From assembly GCA_963696655.1 (NCBI GenBank), contig CAVOLB010000144.1:1-60516 (forward strand): a stretch of 60,516 nt of DNA. Direction: 5' to 3'. A program made the position numbers and the translations under genes. Shown here one piece after another: positions 53,528-60,516 of this stretch. The notes under the pieces are model-generated. The model searched no databases, was not told the origin of the DNA, and saw only the letters and a program-made list of their open reading frames with translations. The first letter of the stretch is position 1; every line of letters begins with the position of its first letter. The stretch is from Hypericibacter sp963696655. Lineage in GTDB: Bacteria > Pseudomonadota > Alphaproteobacteria > Dongiales > Dongiaceae.

Positions 53528-53809
53528 TTGAGTTGGCTCCCCAATTGACCGCTCGTGTGATCTGTCGGCGGTCCCCCGAAGTTTCAAGTCCTAGCACCGC
53601 AGCATCGCTTCACGACAGCGGCATTTCCAAGGCACGGGTGAATAGCGGCGAGCCTTACTTATTTTCCTAAGAGCTTCAAATTACTGCGGTGTAAGGAACA
53701 ACCCGAACCCATTCCACCGCTGGGCCCGCCGCAAAAATGCCTTAGGTCTTGCTCGCGGTGCGTCTCGTCGACACCGCCCTTCCATGTCGAATGTTTCGCG
53801 GCAGAAACA
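53528..53809. other. Intergenic region between fecR-domain gene and mgtA
   Basis: About 280 nt. It includes the FecR-domain leader on the minus strand and an AT-richer patch around 53655-53700 (ttacttattttcctaagag), a plausible promoter zone for the FecR gene, though no clear -35/-10 pair was identified. No mgtA terminator is visible. Confidence 0.4.
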
Positions 53810-56407
53810 CTAGAAACGCCGCTGAAGGCGCGGCAGAGGCGCGCCGACATGGCGCCAGAGGATTCGCTTGGCGATCTCCACCAGCAGGAAATAGCCGGCG
53901 GCGAGGCCCGCAATCGCCGCCAGCAAGGGCAGCGGCAGGGGCACCATGCCGATCCACCGCCCCAGTCCTGTGTAAGGCAACAGCACGGCAAGACCGGCGG
54001 CGACGAAGACAGTCGCCGCCAGCACCCGGTCGGGGAGATCGGCGAAGGGGTTGCCGCGCGTGCGAATCAGCAGGACGACCATGGTCTGGGTCAACATGCT
54101 TTCGACGAACCAGCCGGTCTGGAACTCCGCCTCCCCGGCCTTGAACAGATAGAGCAGGGTGAAGAAGGTGAGAAAATCGAAGACCGATGAAACCGGCCCC
54201 AGCGTCCACATGAAGCGCTGCACGAATCCCATATCCCAGCGCTGCGGCCGGGCGAGGGCCGCGCGGTCCACGCGATCGAACGGAAGCCCGAGCTCCGACA
54301 AATCGTAGAGCAGATTGTTGACCAGCACCTGGACCGGCAGCATGGGCAGAAAGGGAAGAAACAGCGTCGCGCCGGCCATCGAGAACATGTTGCCGAAGTT
54401 CGAGCTGGTGCCCATCAGGATGTATTTCAGGATGTTCTCGAAGCTGCGCCTTCCTTCCTCGACGGCGGCCCGCACCGGCTCCAGATCGTGATCGAGCAGA
54501 ATCAAATCGGCGGCCTCCTTGGCGACGTCCGCCGCGCTGTCGACCGAGATGCCGATGTCGGCCGCATGCAGCGCCGGCGCATCGTTGATGCCGTCGCCGA
54601 GGAATCCCACCACATGGCCGGCACGCCGCAACGCGAGGACGACGCGGGTCTTCTGTTGCGGCGTCAGGCGGCAGAACAGATCGGTGTCGGCGACGCGGGA
54701 AAACAAGGCCTCGTCCGTCAACTTCGCCAGCTCGTCGCCCGTCAAGGTTCCCCGAACATCGAGACCCAGCGACCGGCAGAGATGTTGGGTGACATGCTCA
54801 TTGTCGCCCGTCAGGATCTTGATCCCGACCTGACTGTCCGCCAGCTCGCGGATGACGAGGGCGGCCTCCTGCTTGGGCGGATCGATGAAAGCCACGAAAC
54901 CGACGAAGATGAGATCGGATTCGTCGGCGATCGCCATGATCCGAGGCCCGGCGGGCATCGGCTTGTAGGCCACCGCCAGCGCGCGCAGACCTTCCTGGCT
55001 GAGCTGGTCGAAGGCCTGTGTGAGCCGAGCTCGCATCGCCGCATCGAGCGGTTGCGCCGCACCGTCCTTGCCTTCGACCCGGTTCGAGAGCCGCAGCAGG
55101 TTCTCCGGCGCTCCCTTGATCAGAAGCTGGGATTGGCCATCCCGTTCGATCAGGATCGACACGCGCCGCCGCTCGAAATCGAAGGGAACCTCGTCGAGCT
55201 TGGTGCAGGTGACGGCCCCAGAGGGATCCGGCGAGGCGAGAATCGCCGAATCGAGCGGACTCCTGACGCCCGTGCAGAAATGGCTGTTGAGCCGGGCGAG
55301 TTCCAGGACACGGTCGCTCGGCTGGCCTTCCACGTCGATCGCCCGCTCCACCTTCACCTGGGCTTCGGTCAAGGTGCCGGTCTTGTCGGTGCAGAGCAGA
55401 TCCATGGCGCCCAGATTGTGAAGAGCGGGAAGATGCTTCACGATCACGCGCCGCTTGGCGAGCCGGAGCGCGCCATGCGCCAGCGTGACGGTCGTCACCA
55501 TCGGCAGCAGCTCCGGCGTGAGACCGACGGCAAGGGCGATCGCGAACAGGAAGCTCTCCAGGAGCGGTCGGCCCATCAGCCCGTTGACCAGCAGCACGAA
55601 CAGCACCAGCAGGGCCGTCAAGCGCATGATCAGCAGGCCGAAATGGCGGATGCCGGTCTCGAACGCCGTCACCGGCGCCCGTTCGCCCAGCGCCTTGGCC
55701 ACGCCGCCGAGAATGGTGGCGTGTCCGGTGCGGCAGATCAGGAGCTGACCGACCCCGCTGACGACGGAGGTGCCGAGAAACCCGGCATTGTTGGCCTCGG
55801 CGGGACCCGCGGCCGGGGCCGGGAGCAGCGCCGCGTGCTTCTCCACGGGATAGGGCTCGCCCGTCAGGATCGCTTGCGTGATGAAGAGGTCGCGGGCTTT
55901 GACCAGGAGCCCGTCGGCCGGGATCAGATCGCCGGCTTTGAGCTCGACCAGATCGCCGGGCACGAGCTGGTCGGCGGACAATTCGATCCAATTGCCGCCG
56001 CGGCAGGTGCGGGCCGTGATGGCAACCGATCGACGCAGGGCCTCGACGGCCTTCTCGGCCCGGACTTCCTGAACGAAGTCGAGGGTGACCGAAAGCAGGA
56101 TGACGGCGGCGATCACCATGAAGCTGGTGATCTCGCCGGTCGCGGCGGAGGCCGCGCTGGCGGCCAGCAGGATCAGGACCAGGGGGTTCTTGAAGCGGGC
56201 GAGAAACTGAACCCAGAGCGGCGTATGGCGGCGCTGCGCGGCATCGTTGGGGCCGTAGCGGGCAAGCCTCGCCGCCGCCTCGCTGACGGAGAGGCCGGTG
56301 AGCCTGGCCGACAGCGCTTCGGCCGCCCGATCCGGCGCAAGATTCCAGTAATCCTCGGGTACCGGCGGCTTCTCGAAGGACCGCCTGCCCCAGCCAGACG
56401 AGGTCAT
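53810..56407 (-). CDS. mgtA: Magnesium-translocating P-type ATPase
   Basis: An 865-residue P3B ATPase. The phosphorylated Asp341 is in LLCTDKTGTLTEAQ; LTGEPYPVEKH is the actuator motif; IALAVGLTPELLPMV is the ion-site helix and VGFLGDGINDAPALHAADIG the hinge. About ten membrane helices. It imports Mg2+ at low concentration. Only 77 nt separate it from the upstream gene, leaving no space for a typical Mg2+ leader. Ends with a long untranslated stretch to FecR. Confidence 0.94.
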   Translation of the reverse strand: MTSSGWGRRSFEKPPVPEDYWNLAPDRAAEALSARLTGLSVSEAAARLARYGPNDAAQRRHTPLWVQFLARFKNPLVLILLAASAASAATGEITSFMVIAAVILLSVTLDFVQEVRAEKAVEALRRSVAITARTCRGGNWIELSADQLVPGDLVELKAGDLIPADGLLVKARDLFITQAILTGEPYPVEKHAALLPAPAAGPAEANNAGFLGTSVVSGVGQLLICRTGHATILGGVAKALGERAPVTAFETGIRHFGLLIMRLTALLVLFVLLVNGLMGRPLLESFLFAIALAVGLTPELLPMVTTVTLAHGALRLAKRRVIVKHLPALHNLGAMDLLCTDKTGTLTEAQVKVERAIDVEGQPSDRVLELARLNSHFCTGVRSPLDSAILASPDPSGAVTCTKLDEVPFDFERRRVSILIERDGQSQLLIKGAPENLLRLSNRVEGKDGAAQPLDAAMRARLTQAFDQLSQEGLRALAVAYKPMPAGPRIMAIADESDLIFVGFVAFIDPPKQEAALVIRELADSQVGIKILTGDNEHVTQHLCRSLGLDVRGTLTGDELAKLTDEALFSRVADTDLFCRLTPQQKTRVVLALRRAGHVVGFLGDGINDAPALHAADIGISVDSAADVAKEAADLILLDHDLEPVRAAVEEGRRSFENILKYILMGTSSNFGNMFSMAGATLFLPFLPMLPVQVLVNNLLYDLSELGLPFDRVDRAALARPQRWDMGFVQRFMWTLGPVSSVFDFLTFFTLLYLFKAGEAEFQTGWFVESMLTQTMVVLLIRTRGNPFADLPDRVLAATVFVAAGLAVLLPYTGLGRWIGMVPLPLPLLAAIAGLAAGYFLLVEIAKRILWRHVGAPLPRLQRRF

Positions 56408-56484
56408 GTCCCGGCCCCCACGATGCGCCGCATAGTCGGACTCCGATCCCCCTTATGCAATCGCTTCCGTCGCGGTCGCGCGGA

Positions 56485-56811
56485 TCAACCCTTGAACATG
56501 AAGAACGCGGCGGCCACCAGGCAGACGAAGCCGGCCGCGTGGTTCCATCGCAGGCTTTCCCCCAGATAGATCACCGAGAATCCGGCGAAGACCACGAGCG
56601 TGATGATCTCCTGGATGGTCTTGAGCTGCGCGCCGTTGAACTCGCCGTATCCCAGCCGGTTGGCCGGCACCTGCAGGCAATATTCGAAGAAGGCGATCCC
56701 CCAACTGGCGAGGATAGCCATCCATAGCGGCGAGTTCGTGTATTTCAGATGTCCGTACCAGGCGAAGGTCATGAAGATGTTGGAGCCGATCAACAGCAGA
56801 ATGGTCCACAT
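56485..56811 (-). CDS. DUF486/DMT-family membrane protein
   Basis: A 108-residue protein with four hydrophobic segments. MTFAWYGHLKY, FFEYCLQVPANRLGYGEF and QLKTIQEIITLVVFAGFSV are diagnostic for DUF486, a small relative of drug/metabolite exporters. Substrate unknown. The start at 56811 (MWTILLLIGSN) matches the family. It is 77 nt before mgtA on the same strand and may share its transcript. Confidence 0.88.
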   Translation of the reverse strand: MWTILLLIGSNIFMTFAWYGHLKYTNSPLWMAILASWGIAFFEYCLQVPANRLGYGEFNGAQLKTIQEIITLVVFAGFSVIYLGESLRWNHAAGFVCLVAAAFFMFKG

Positions 56812-56933
56812 GACAAGTTCCGTTGCAGGGGAAGTTGAGGCGGGCGCCGCATTGCAGGACCGTCGCGGCGACAAGGCGCCTGCGGCCGGCGTTCAGTGAG
56901 AGGCGATCCCCGCCGGTGCCGCGGGGGCCAACA

Positions 56934-57125
56934 TCACAAGGTCGATTGTTGATATTTCCGCATGGCGCGCTCCGCCAGGAGCGCGACCCCCAGGGTCACC
57001 ACCACCAGAATCAGCACCTCACCCGCGATCGACTGCAGGCCGAACAGCCACCACATCAGTTTGAGGACGATGTACGCCGCGATGGCGCCGATGACGCCCG
57101 GCACCTGTCGGATGAGCGCTGCCAT
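56934..57125 (-). CDS. Small two-helix membrane protein
   Basis: A 63-residue protein with two hydrophobic segments (about 8-28 and 33-50) and a basic C-terminus (ERAMRKYQQSTL). I do not recognise it. A weak ribosome site (aaaggg) precedes the ATG. It is conserved in no context I can name, so coding is probable rather than certain. Confidence 0.6.
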   Translation of the reverse strand: MAALIRQVPGVIGAIAAYIVLKLMWWLFGLQSIAGEVLILVVVTLGVALLAERAMRKYQQSTL

Positions 57126-57335
57126 ATTGGATCTTGCCCTTTTCCCGCTGTCAGAAGGATCGCCGGCAGGACTGCGGTCGCGCTGCCGATCGAGGAGCCA
57201 AGGCTATCGTGCACCGCATCCCCTGACCAGGGCCAGGACTGCAGATCCGGCATCGTGACAAGGGTCGGCAAAAGGCTGGAAGCATCGAAATGACCTCCCT
57301 AGACTGCCCGCCGCGACAGCGAGGGGGACAGTGCA

Positions 57336-58925
57336 ATGGCGTATGACGCGATCGTGGTGGGAGGCGGGCATAACGGCCTGACCGCGGCGGCCTATCTCGG
57401 CAAGGCCGGCTTGAAGACCCTGGTGGTGGAACGCCGTCCCGTGCTCGGTGGGGCCGCGGTGACCGAGGAGTTCCATCCGGGTTACCGCAATTCGGTCGCG
57501 TCCTATACGGTCAGCCTGCTGCGGCCCGAGATCGTGGCGGATCTCGACCTGCCGGCCCATGGCTACCAGACCATCCCGCTGAAGGGTCATCTCGATCTCT
57601 TCGCCGACGGTCGCCCGCTGCTGTCGACCGGCGACGAGGCCCACGATCGTGCCGCGGTCGGCCGCTTCTCCAATCGCGATTACGAGGCGATCGAACGGTT
57701 CGGCGCGGCGGTGCAGCGCGTGGGCGCTGTCATTCGCGAGCAGTGGTTCAAGGAGCCGCCGCATCTGGGCGGCGGTTTCCTGGAGCTGCTCTCGATGGTC
57801 GGGGCCGGGCGCCAGATCAAGGCGCTCGATCCGGCCGACCGCCATCTGCTGGCGCAGCTTTTCACCAGCTCGGCCAATGCCATCGTCGAGCGCTGGTTCG
57901 AGAGCGAGCGGATCCGCAATCTCTATGCGGCCCATTGCGTCTCGGGCAATTTCACCAGCCTCGATCAGCCGGGTTCGGCCATTCCCTTCTTCCATCACGC
58001 GCTGGGCGAGTTCGAAGGCAAGCGCGGCGGCTGGGGCATGGCCAAGGGCGGCATGGGCGCCATCACGCAAGCCATGGCGGGCGCGGGCCGCGCCCATGGC
58101 GTCGAGTTCCGGACCGCGGCGCCGGTCGAACGCATCATGGTCGAGAACAAGCGCGCCGTGGGCGTTCGGCTCGAGGGCGGCGAGGAGATCCGCGCCCGCA
58201 TGGTGCTCTCCAATGCCGATCCGAAGCGCACCTTCCTCAAATTCGTCGGACCCGAGCACCTGCCCGAGGGCTTCGCCCGCGACATCGGCGCGTTGCGCTA
58301 CGGTCACGCCACCATCCGCATGAACCTGGCCTTGTCGGGTACGCCGCGTTTCGCCGAGCTGCGGGGCGAGGAGGCCGCGATCGCGCTGGGCTCCTCCATC
58401 ACCATCATTCCCGAGCGGGCGGCGATCGAGACGGCTTATCGCAAGGCCAGCCTCGGCGAGATTCCGGACGAGTTCTATATCGACATCCGGATTCCCTCGG
58501 CCTCGGACGACAGCCTGGCGCCGCGCGGCCATCATGTGATGAGCCTGATCGCGAAATATTGTCCCTACAAGCTGGCAAACGGAAAAAGCTGGGACATCAT
58601 CGGCAAGGATGTGGCCGAGCAGGCCCTTACCCAGATCGAACGTCACATGCCGGGCCTGCGGTCCCTGATCGTCGGGCGGCAATTGCTGACGCCGCTCGAT
58701 CTCGAGCGCGTCTTCGGCCTGACCGAAGGCGACATCTTCCACGGCCGGCATGATCTCGACCAGATCTTCAGCCTGAGGCCCCATCCCGACGCCGCGCAAT
58801 ACCGCACGCCGGTCGCGGGCCTCTATCTCTGCGGCTCCGGCGCCCACCCCGGCGGCGGCGTCTCCGGCGTGCCCGGCCGCAACGCCGCGCATCGCGTGAT
58901 CAAGGATTTCAGAAGAAGGAAGTGA
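57336..58925 (+). CDS. Phytoene-desaturase-like FAD oxidoreductase (PYROXD2-like)
   Basis: A 529-residue flavoprotein. The FAD-binding dinucleotide fold is at residues 4-35 (DAIVVGGGHNGLTAAAYLGK, then VVERRPVLGGAAVT). The C-terminal FAD motif is GLYLCGSGAHPGGGVSGVPG. It lacks the carotenoid context, so it is likely one of the PYROXD2-like amine or retinol-type oxidoreductases rather than CrtI. GAGGGGGA lies before the ATG. It is monocistronic. Confidence 0.88.
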   Translation: MAYDAIVVGGGHNGLTAAAYLGKAGLKTLVVERRPVLGGAAVTEEFHPGYRNSVASYTVSLLRPEIVADLDLPAHGYQTIPLKGHLDLFADGRPLLSTGDEAHDRAAVGRFSNRDYEAIERFGAAVQRVGAVIREQWFKEPPHLGGGFLELLSMVGAGRQIKALDPADRHLLAQLFTSSANAIVERWFESERIRNLYAAHCVSGNFTSLDQPGSAIPFFHHALGEFEGKRGGWGMAKGGMGAITQAMAGAGRAHGVEFRTAAPVERIMVENKRAVGVRLEGGEEIRARMVLSNADPKRTFLKFVGPEHLPEGFARDIGALRYGHATIRMNLALSGTPRFAELRGEEAAIALGSSITIIPERAAIETAYRKASLGEIPDEFYIDIRIPSASDDSLAPRGHHVMSLIAKYCPYKLANGKSWDIIGKDVAEQALTQIERHMPGLRSLIVGRQLLTPLDLERVFGLTEGDIFHGRHDLDQIFSLRPHPDAAQYRTPVAGLYLCGSGAHPGGGVSGVPGRNAAHRVIKDFRRRK

Positions 58926-58933
58926 GAATGCTT

Positions 58934-58979
58934 CCTCGCCCCCGCCAGGGGGAGAGATGCTATGGGGCGGGCGGCGAGG
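58934..58979. repeat. Palindromic repeat / terminator-like hairpin next to the IS
   Basis: CCTCGCC (58934-58940) and GGCGAGG (58973-58979) are complementary outer arms around a GC-rich interior. It ends the flavoprotein gene and abuts the left end of the IS110-family element. Confidence 0.5.
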
Positions 58980-59024
58980 TGATGCACCATTGGTGCTGCA
59001 AAGCCAACCGATGGAGCGCGTCCC

Positions 59025-60188
59025 ATGCCAAGATTAAATGACCTGAGCCGATCCCTCACCGCCCTGAACCAGGATAGCACGCTGATTGCGGTTATCGAGA
59101 TGGGGCTGAAGAGCTGGTTGGTGGGGGCGATTCTGCCTGGTGTTGATCGTCAGCCGCTGAAGAAGCTCGATCCGGATGAGGAATTGTTGCTGGAGCTGTT
59201 GCATCGTTGGCGCGAAGAGGCTGCCCGGGCCGGGCGTCCTGTCGCTCGCCTGTGCGTGGCTTATGAAGCGGGCCGGGACGGGTTCTGGCTGGCGCGGTGG
59301 CTGGGGATGCGCGGCATCGAGGCTTATGTGATCCATCCGACCAGCATCCCGGTGTCGCGCGAGCATCGGCGGGCGAAGACCGACCGTCTGGATGTCGGCC
59401 TGCTGCTGCGCGCCTTTCTGGGGTGGCTGCGCGGGGAGGCGAAGCATTGCAGCATGGCGGCGGTTCCGACGCTGGCCGAGGAAGACGCCAAGCGGCCGAG
59501 CCGGGAGCATGAGACCCTGGTGGGCGAACGCACGCGCATCGTCAACCGGATGAAGAGCACGCTGATCCGCCTGGGCATCCGGGGCTTCAAGCCGACACTG
59601 CGCAAGGCGGCGGCGAAGCTCGAGACGTTACGCACGCCCGAGGGCGCGGCGCTGCCGCCCCACACGCGGACCGAGCTGGGCCACGACATGGCCCGCCTGC
59701 AGCTCCTGAAGGAGCAGATCAAGGCGATCGAGGCGGCCCGGCTCGAGCGGCTCGAACGGACCCCCGACGAAGGGCCCCACGCGATGATCCGTCTGCTGGC
59801 CCGGGTGATTGGGGTCGGGGTCGAGACGGCGGACATGCTCGTGACCGAGGTGCTTCAGCGCAATTTGCGCGATCGCCGCGCTGTGGCGCGCTATGCCGGC
59901 CTCACCGGCTCGCCCGACGAGAGTGGTTCCAAGCGGCGAGAGAAGGGATTGGCCAGGGCCGGGAATGCCCGGGTCCGGCGCGCCATGATCCAGCTGGCCT
60001 GGCGCTGGCTGATGTTCCAAAAGGATAGTGGCTTGGCGCAGTGGTATCGGGCCCGAACCGCCGACGCACGCGGCGATACGCGCAAGACCCTGATCGTGGC
60101 GCTGGCGCGCAAGCTGCTGATCGAGTTGTGGCGCCTGGCCACGACCGGGCAGTTCCCGGCCGGCCTGGCCCTGCACCCGGCCCCATGA
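59025..60188 (+). CDS. IS110-family transposase
   Basis: A 387-residue recombinase. The N-terminal RuvC-like DEDD domain includes AVIEMGLKSW (Glu in place of the usual first Asp), CVAYEAGRDGFWLARW (Glu) and REHRRAKTDRLDVGLLLRAF (two Asp). The C-terminal Transposase_20 domain has RVIGVGVETADMLVTEV, RYAGLTGSPDESG and the serine-containing helix region GNARVRRAMIQLAWRWL. It is full length and appears intact. ggag lies 8 nt before the ATG. Confidence 0.92.
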   Translation: MPRLNDLSRSLTALNQDSTLIAVIEMGLKSWLVGAILPGVDRQPLKKLDPDEELLLELLHRWREEAARAGRPVARLCVAYEAGRDGFWLARWLGMRGIEAYVIHPTSIPVSREHRRAKTDRLDVGLLLRAFLGWLRGEAKHCSMAAVPTLAEEDAKRPSREHETLVGERTRIVNRMKSTLIRLGIRGFKPTLRKAAAKLETLRTPEGAALPPHTRTELGHDMARLQLLKEQIKAIEAARLERLERTPDEGPHAMIRLLARVIGVGVETADMLVTEVLQRNLRDRRAVARYAGLTGSPDESGSKRREKGLARAGNARVRRAMIQLAWRWLMFQKDSGLAQWYRARTADARGDTRKTLIVALARKLLIELWRLATTGQFPAGLALHPAP

Positions 60189-60516
60189 TCGCGCACACGC
60201 TCACATTCCTTCGGATTGCCGTCGCGGGCAGATCCCTACCCGGACGGGCCTCGCGATCCGAGATGGCGATGACCCGCCGCATCCCATGGCTGTCATGCCG
60301 AGGGAGAGAATGGGCTCGCCACCTCGGAGCCTTCCCGCCGATGCGCATGACTGCATCATGGTTCGGGTCTTTCCAGACCCACCGAATACAAGGTTGTGAC
60401 GCGAAGCCTCGCGTCCGGGCACCGGCTCCCCTCGGATCGCTAACCATGGAGACCCAGATGGCCTTGACAGGAAAAGTCCCATACAAGGGACGCGCAGGCT
60501 TAGTCGGAGCGCAGCG
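60189..60516 (+). ncRNA. Candidate bridge-RNA region downstream of the transposase
   Basis: About 300 nt without an ORF, holding several stable stems: GGGTCT-ttcc-AGACCC near 60365-60380 and GACGCGA-agcc-TCGCGTC near 60400-60417. IS1111-type members of the IS110 family encode their bridge RNA 3' of the recombinase gene, and the long right flank fits that. The assignment is by position and folding only. Confidence 0.4.

Larger units (their letters stand above)
58980..60516 (+). mobile_element. IS110-family insertion sequence
   Basis: The element comprises the transposase at 59025-60188 plus noncoding flanks; exact ends cannot be fixed without a second copy or an empty site. The left flank is short (below 60 nt, with the palindrome GCACCA-t-TGGTGC at 58984-58996); the right flank is over 300 nt and may run past the window. 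GCGCGTCCC at 59016-59024 and GGGACGCGC at 60487-60495 are a 9-bp inverted pair that could be subterminal repeats or chance. Confidence 0.65.

Noticed and set aside
54488..56569. 693-residue open frame opposite mgtA
   Set aside because: Shadow of the P-type ATPase gene; no recognisable domain.

Overview
The window is 60.5 kb of GC-rich DNA with strong third-position GC bias. It has the gene content of a free-living alphaproteobacterium. Pointers are ethylmalonyl-CoA mutase, a perfect alphaproteobacterial EcfG-type stress promoter (GGAAC, 16 nt, CGTT), a Zur-type operator in front of a zinc ABC transporter, FixL-like PAS domains, TRAP transporters and an IS110-family element. A Rhodospirillales-like soil or plant-associated bacterium is my guess; no rRNA is present to confirm it.

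Left part (1-29.9 kb): mostly housekeeping and small accessory genes. These are ethylmalonyl-CoA mutase, a GFA-domain protein, a two-subunit molybdenum hydroxylase (IorAB-like), a CHAP lipoprotein with a membrane retropepsin, an ACT protein, a NUDIX protein, TerC, GluQ-RS, an AlkA-like glycosylase, an esterase and an HNH endonuclease. A metal block follows (TAT/Cys protein, DUF1007, NicO exporter, Zur-controlled ZnuABC), then Coq7, DsbB, an SRPBCC protein, a YqaA/DedA protein, tRNA-Leu(CAA), free-Met-R-SO reductase and a cobalamin-binding protein. Next come a stress-promoter operon that starts with a 25-residue membrane peptide, a TetR regulator with a 42-bp nested dyad operator in front of a DUF1772 gene, MGMT/AraC/VOC, a DUF188 protein, a hydratase and a Na/Pi transporter.

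Middle (29.9-36.7 kb): a methyltransferase, a TauD-type dioxygenase, a hybrid histidine kinase with two nearly identical FixL-like PAS domains, and the two membrane subunits of a TRAP transporter.

Catabolic island (36.7-50.4 kb, all minus strand): the most interesting part. Two divisions, each with its own promoter and a shared AT-rich operator, encode a class III aminotransferase, FGGY kinase, glucosamine-6-phosphate deaminase, GntR/UTRA regulator and iron-dependent alcohol dehydrogenase (promoter at 50.4 kb). The second division encodes a sugar-type ABC transporter, an SDR dehydrogenase and a complete alpha/beta pair resembling N,N-dimethylformamidase (promoter at 44.65 kb). Together they look like uptake, oxidation, amide hydrolysis, phosphorylation and deamination of an N-substituted amino sugar or amino polyol. 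I know of no described pathway with this set.

Right part (50.5-60.5 kb): a TRAP solute-binding protein separated from its membrane subunits by the island, a GT8-like glycosyltransferase, a FecR-domain protein, a Mg2+ P-type ATPase, small membrane proteins, a phytoene-desaturase-like flavoprotein and an IS110-family transposase with a structured 3' noncoding end.
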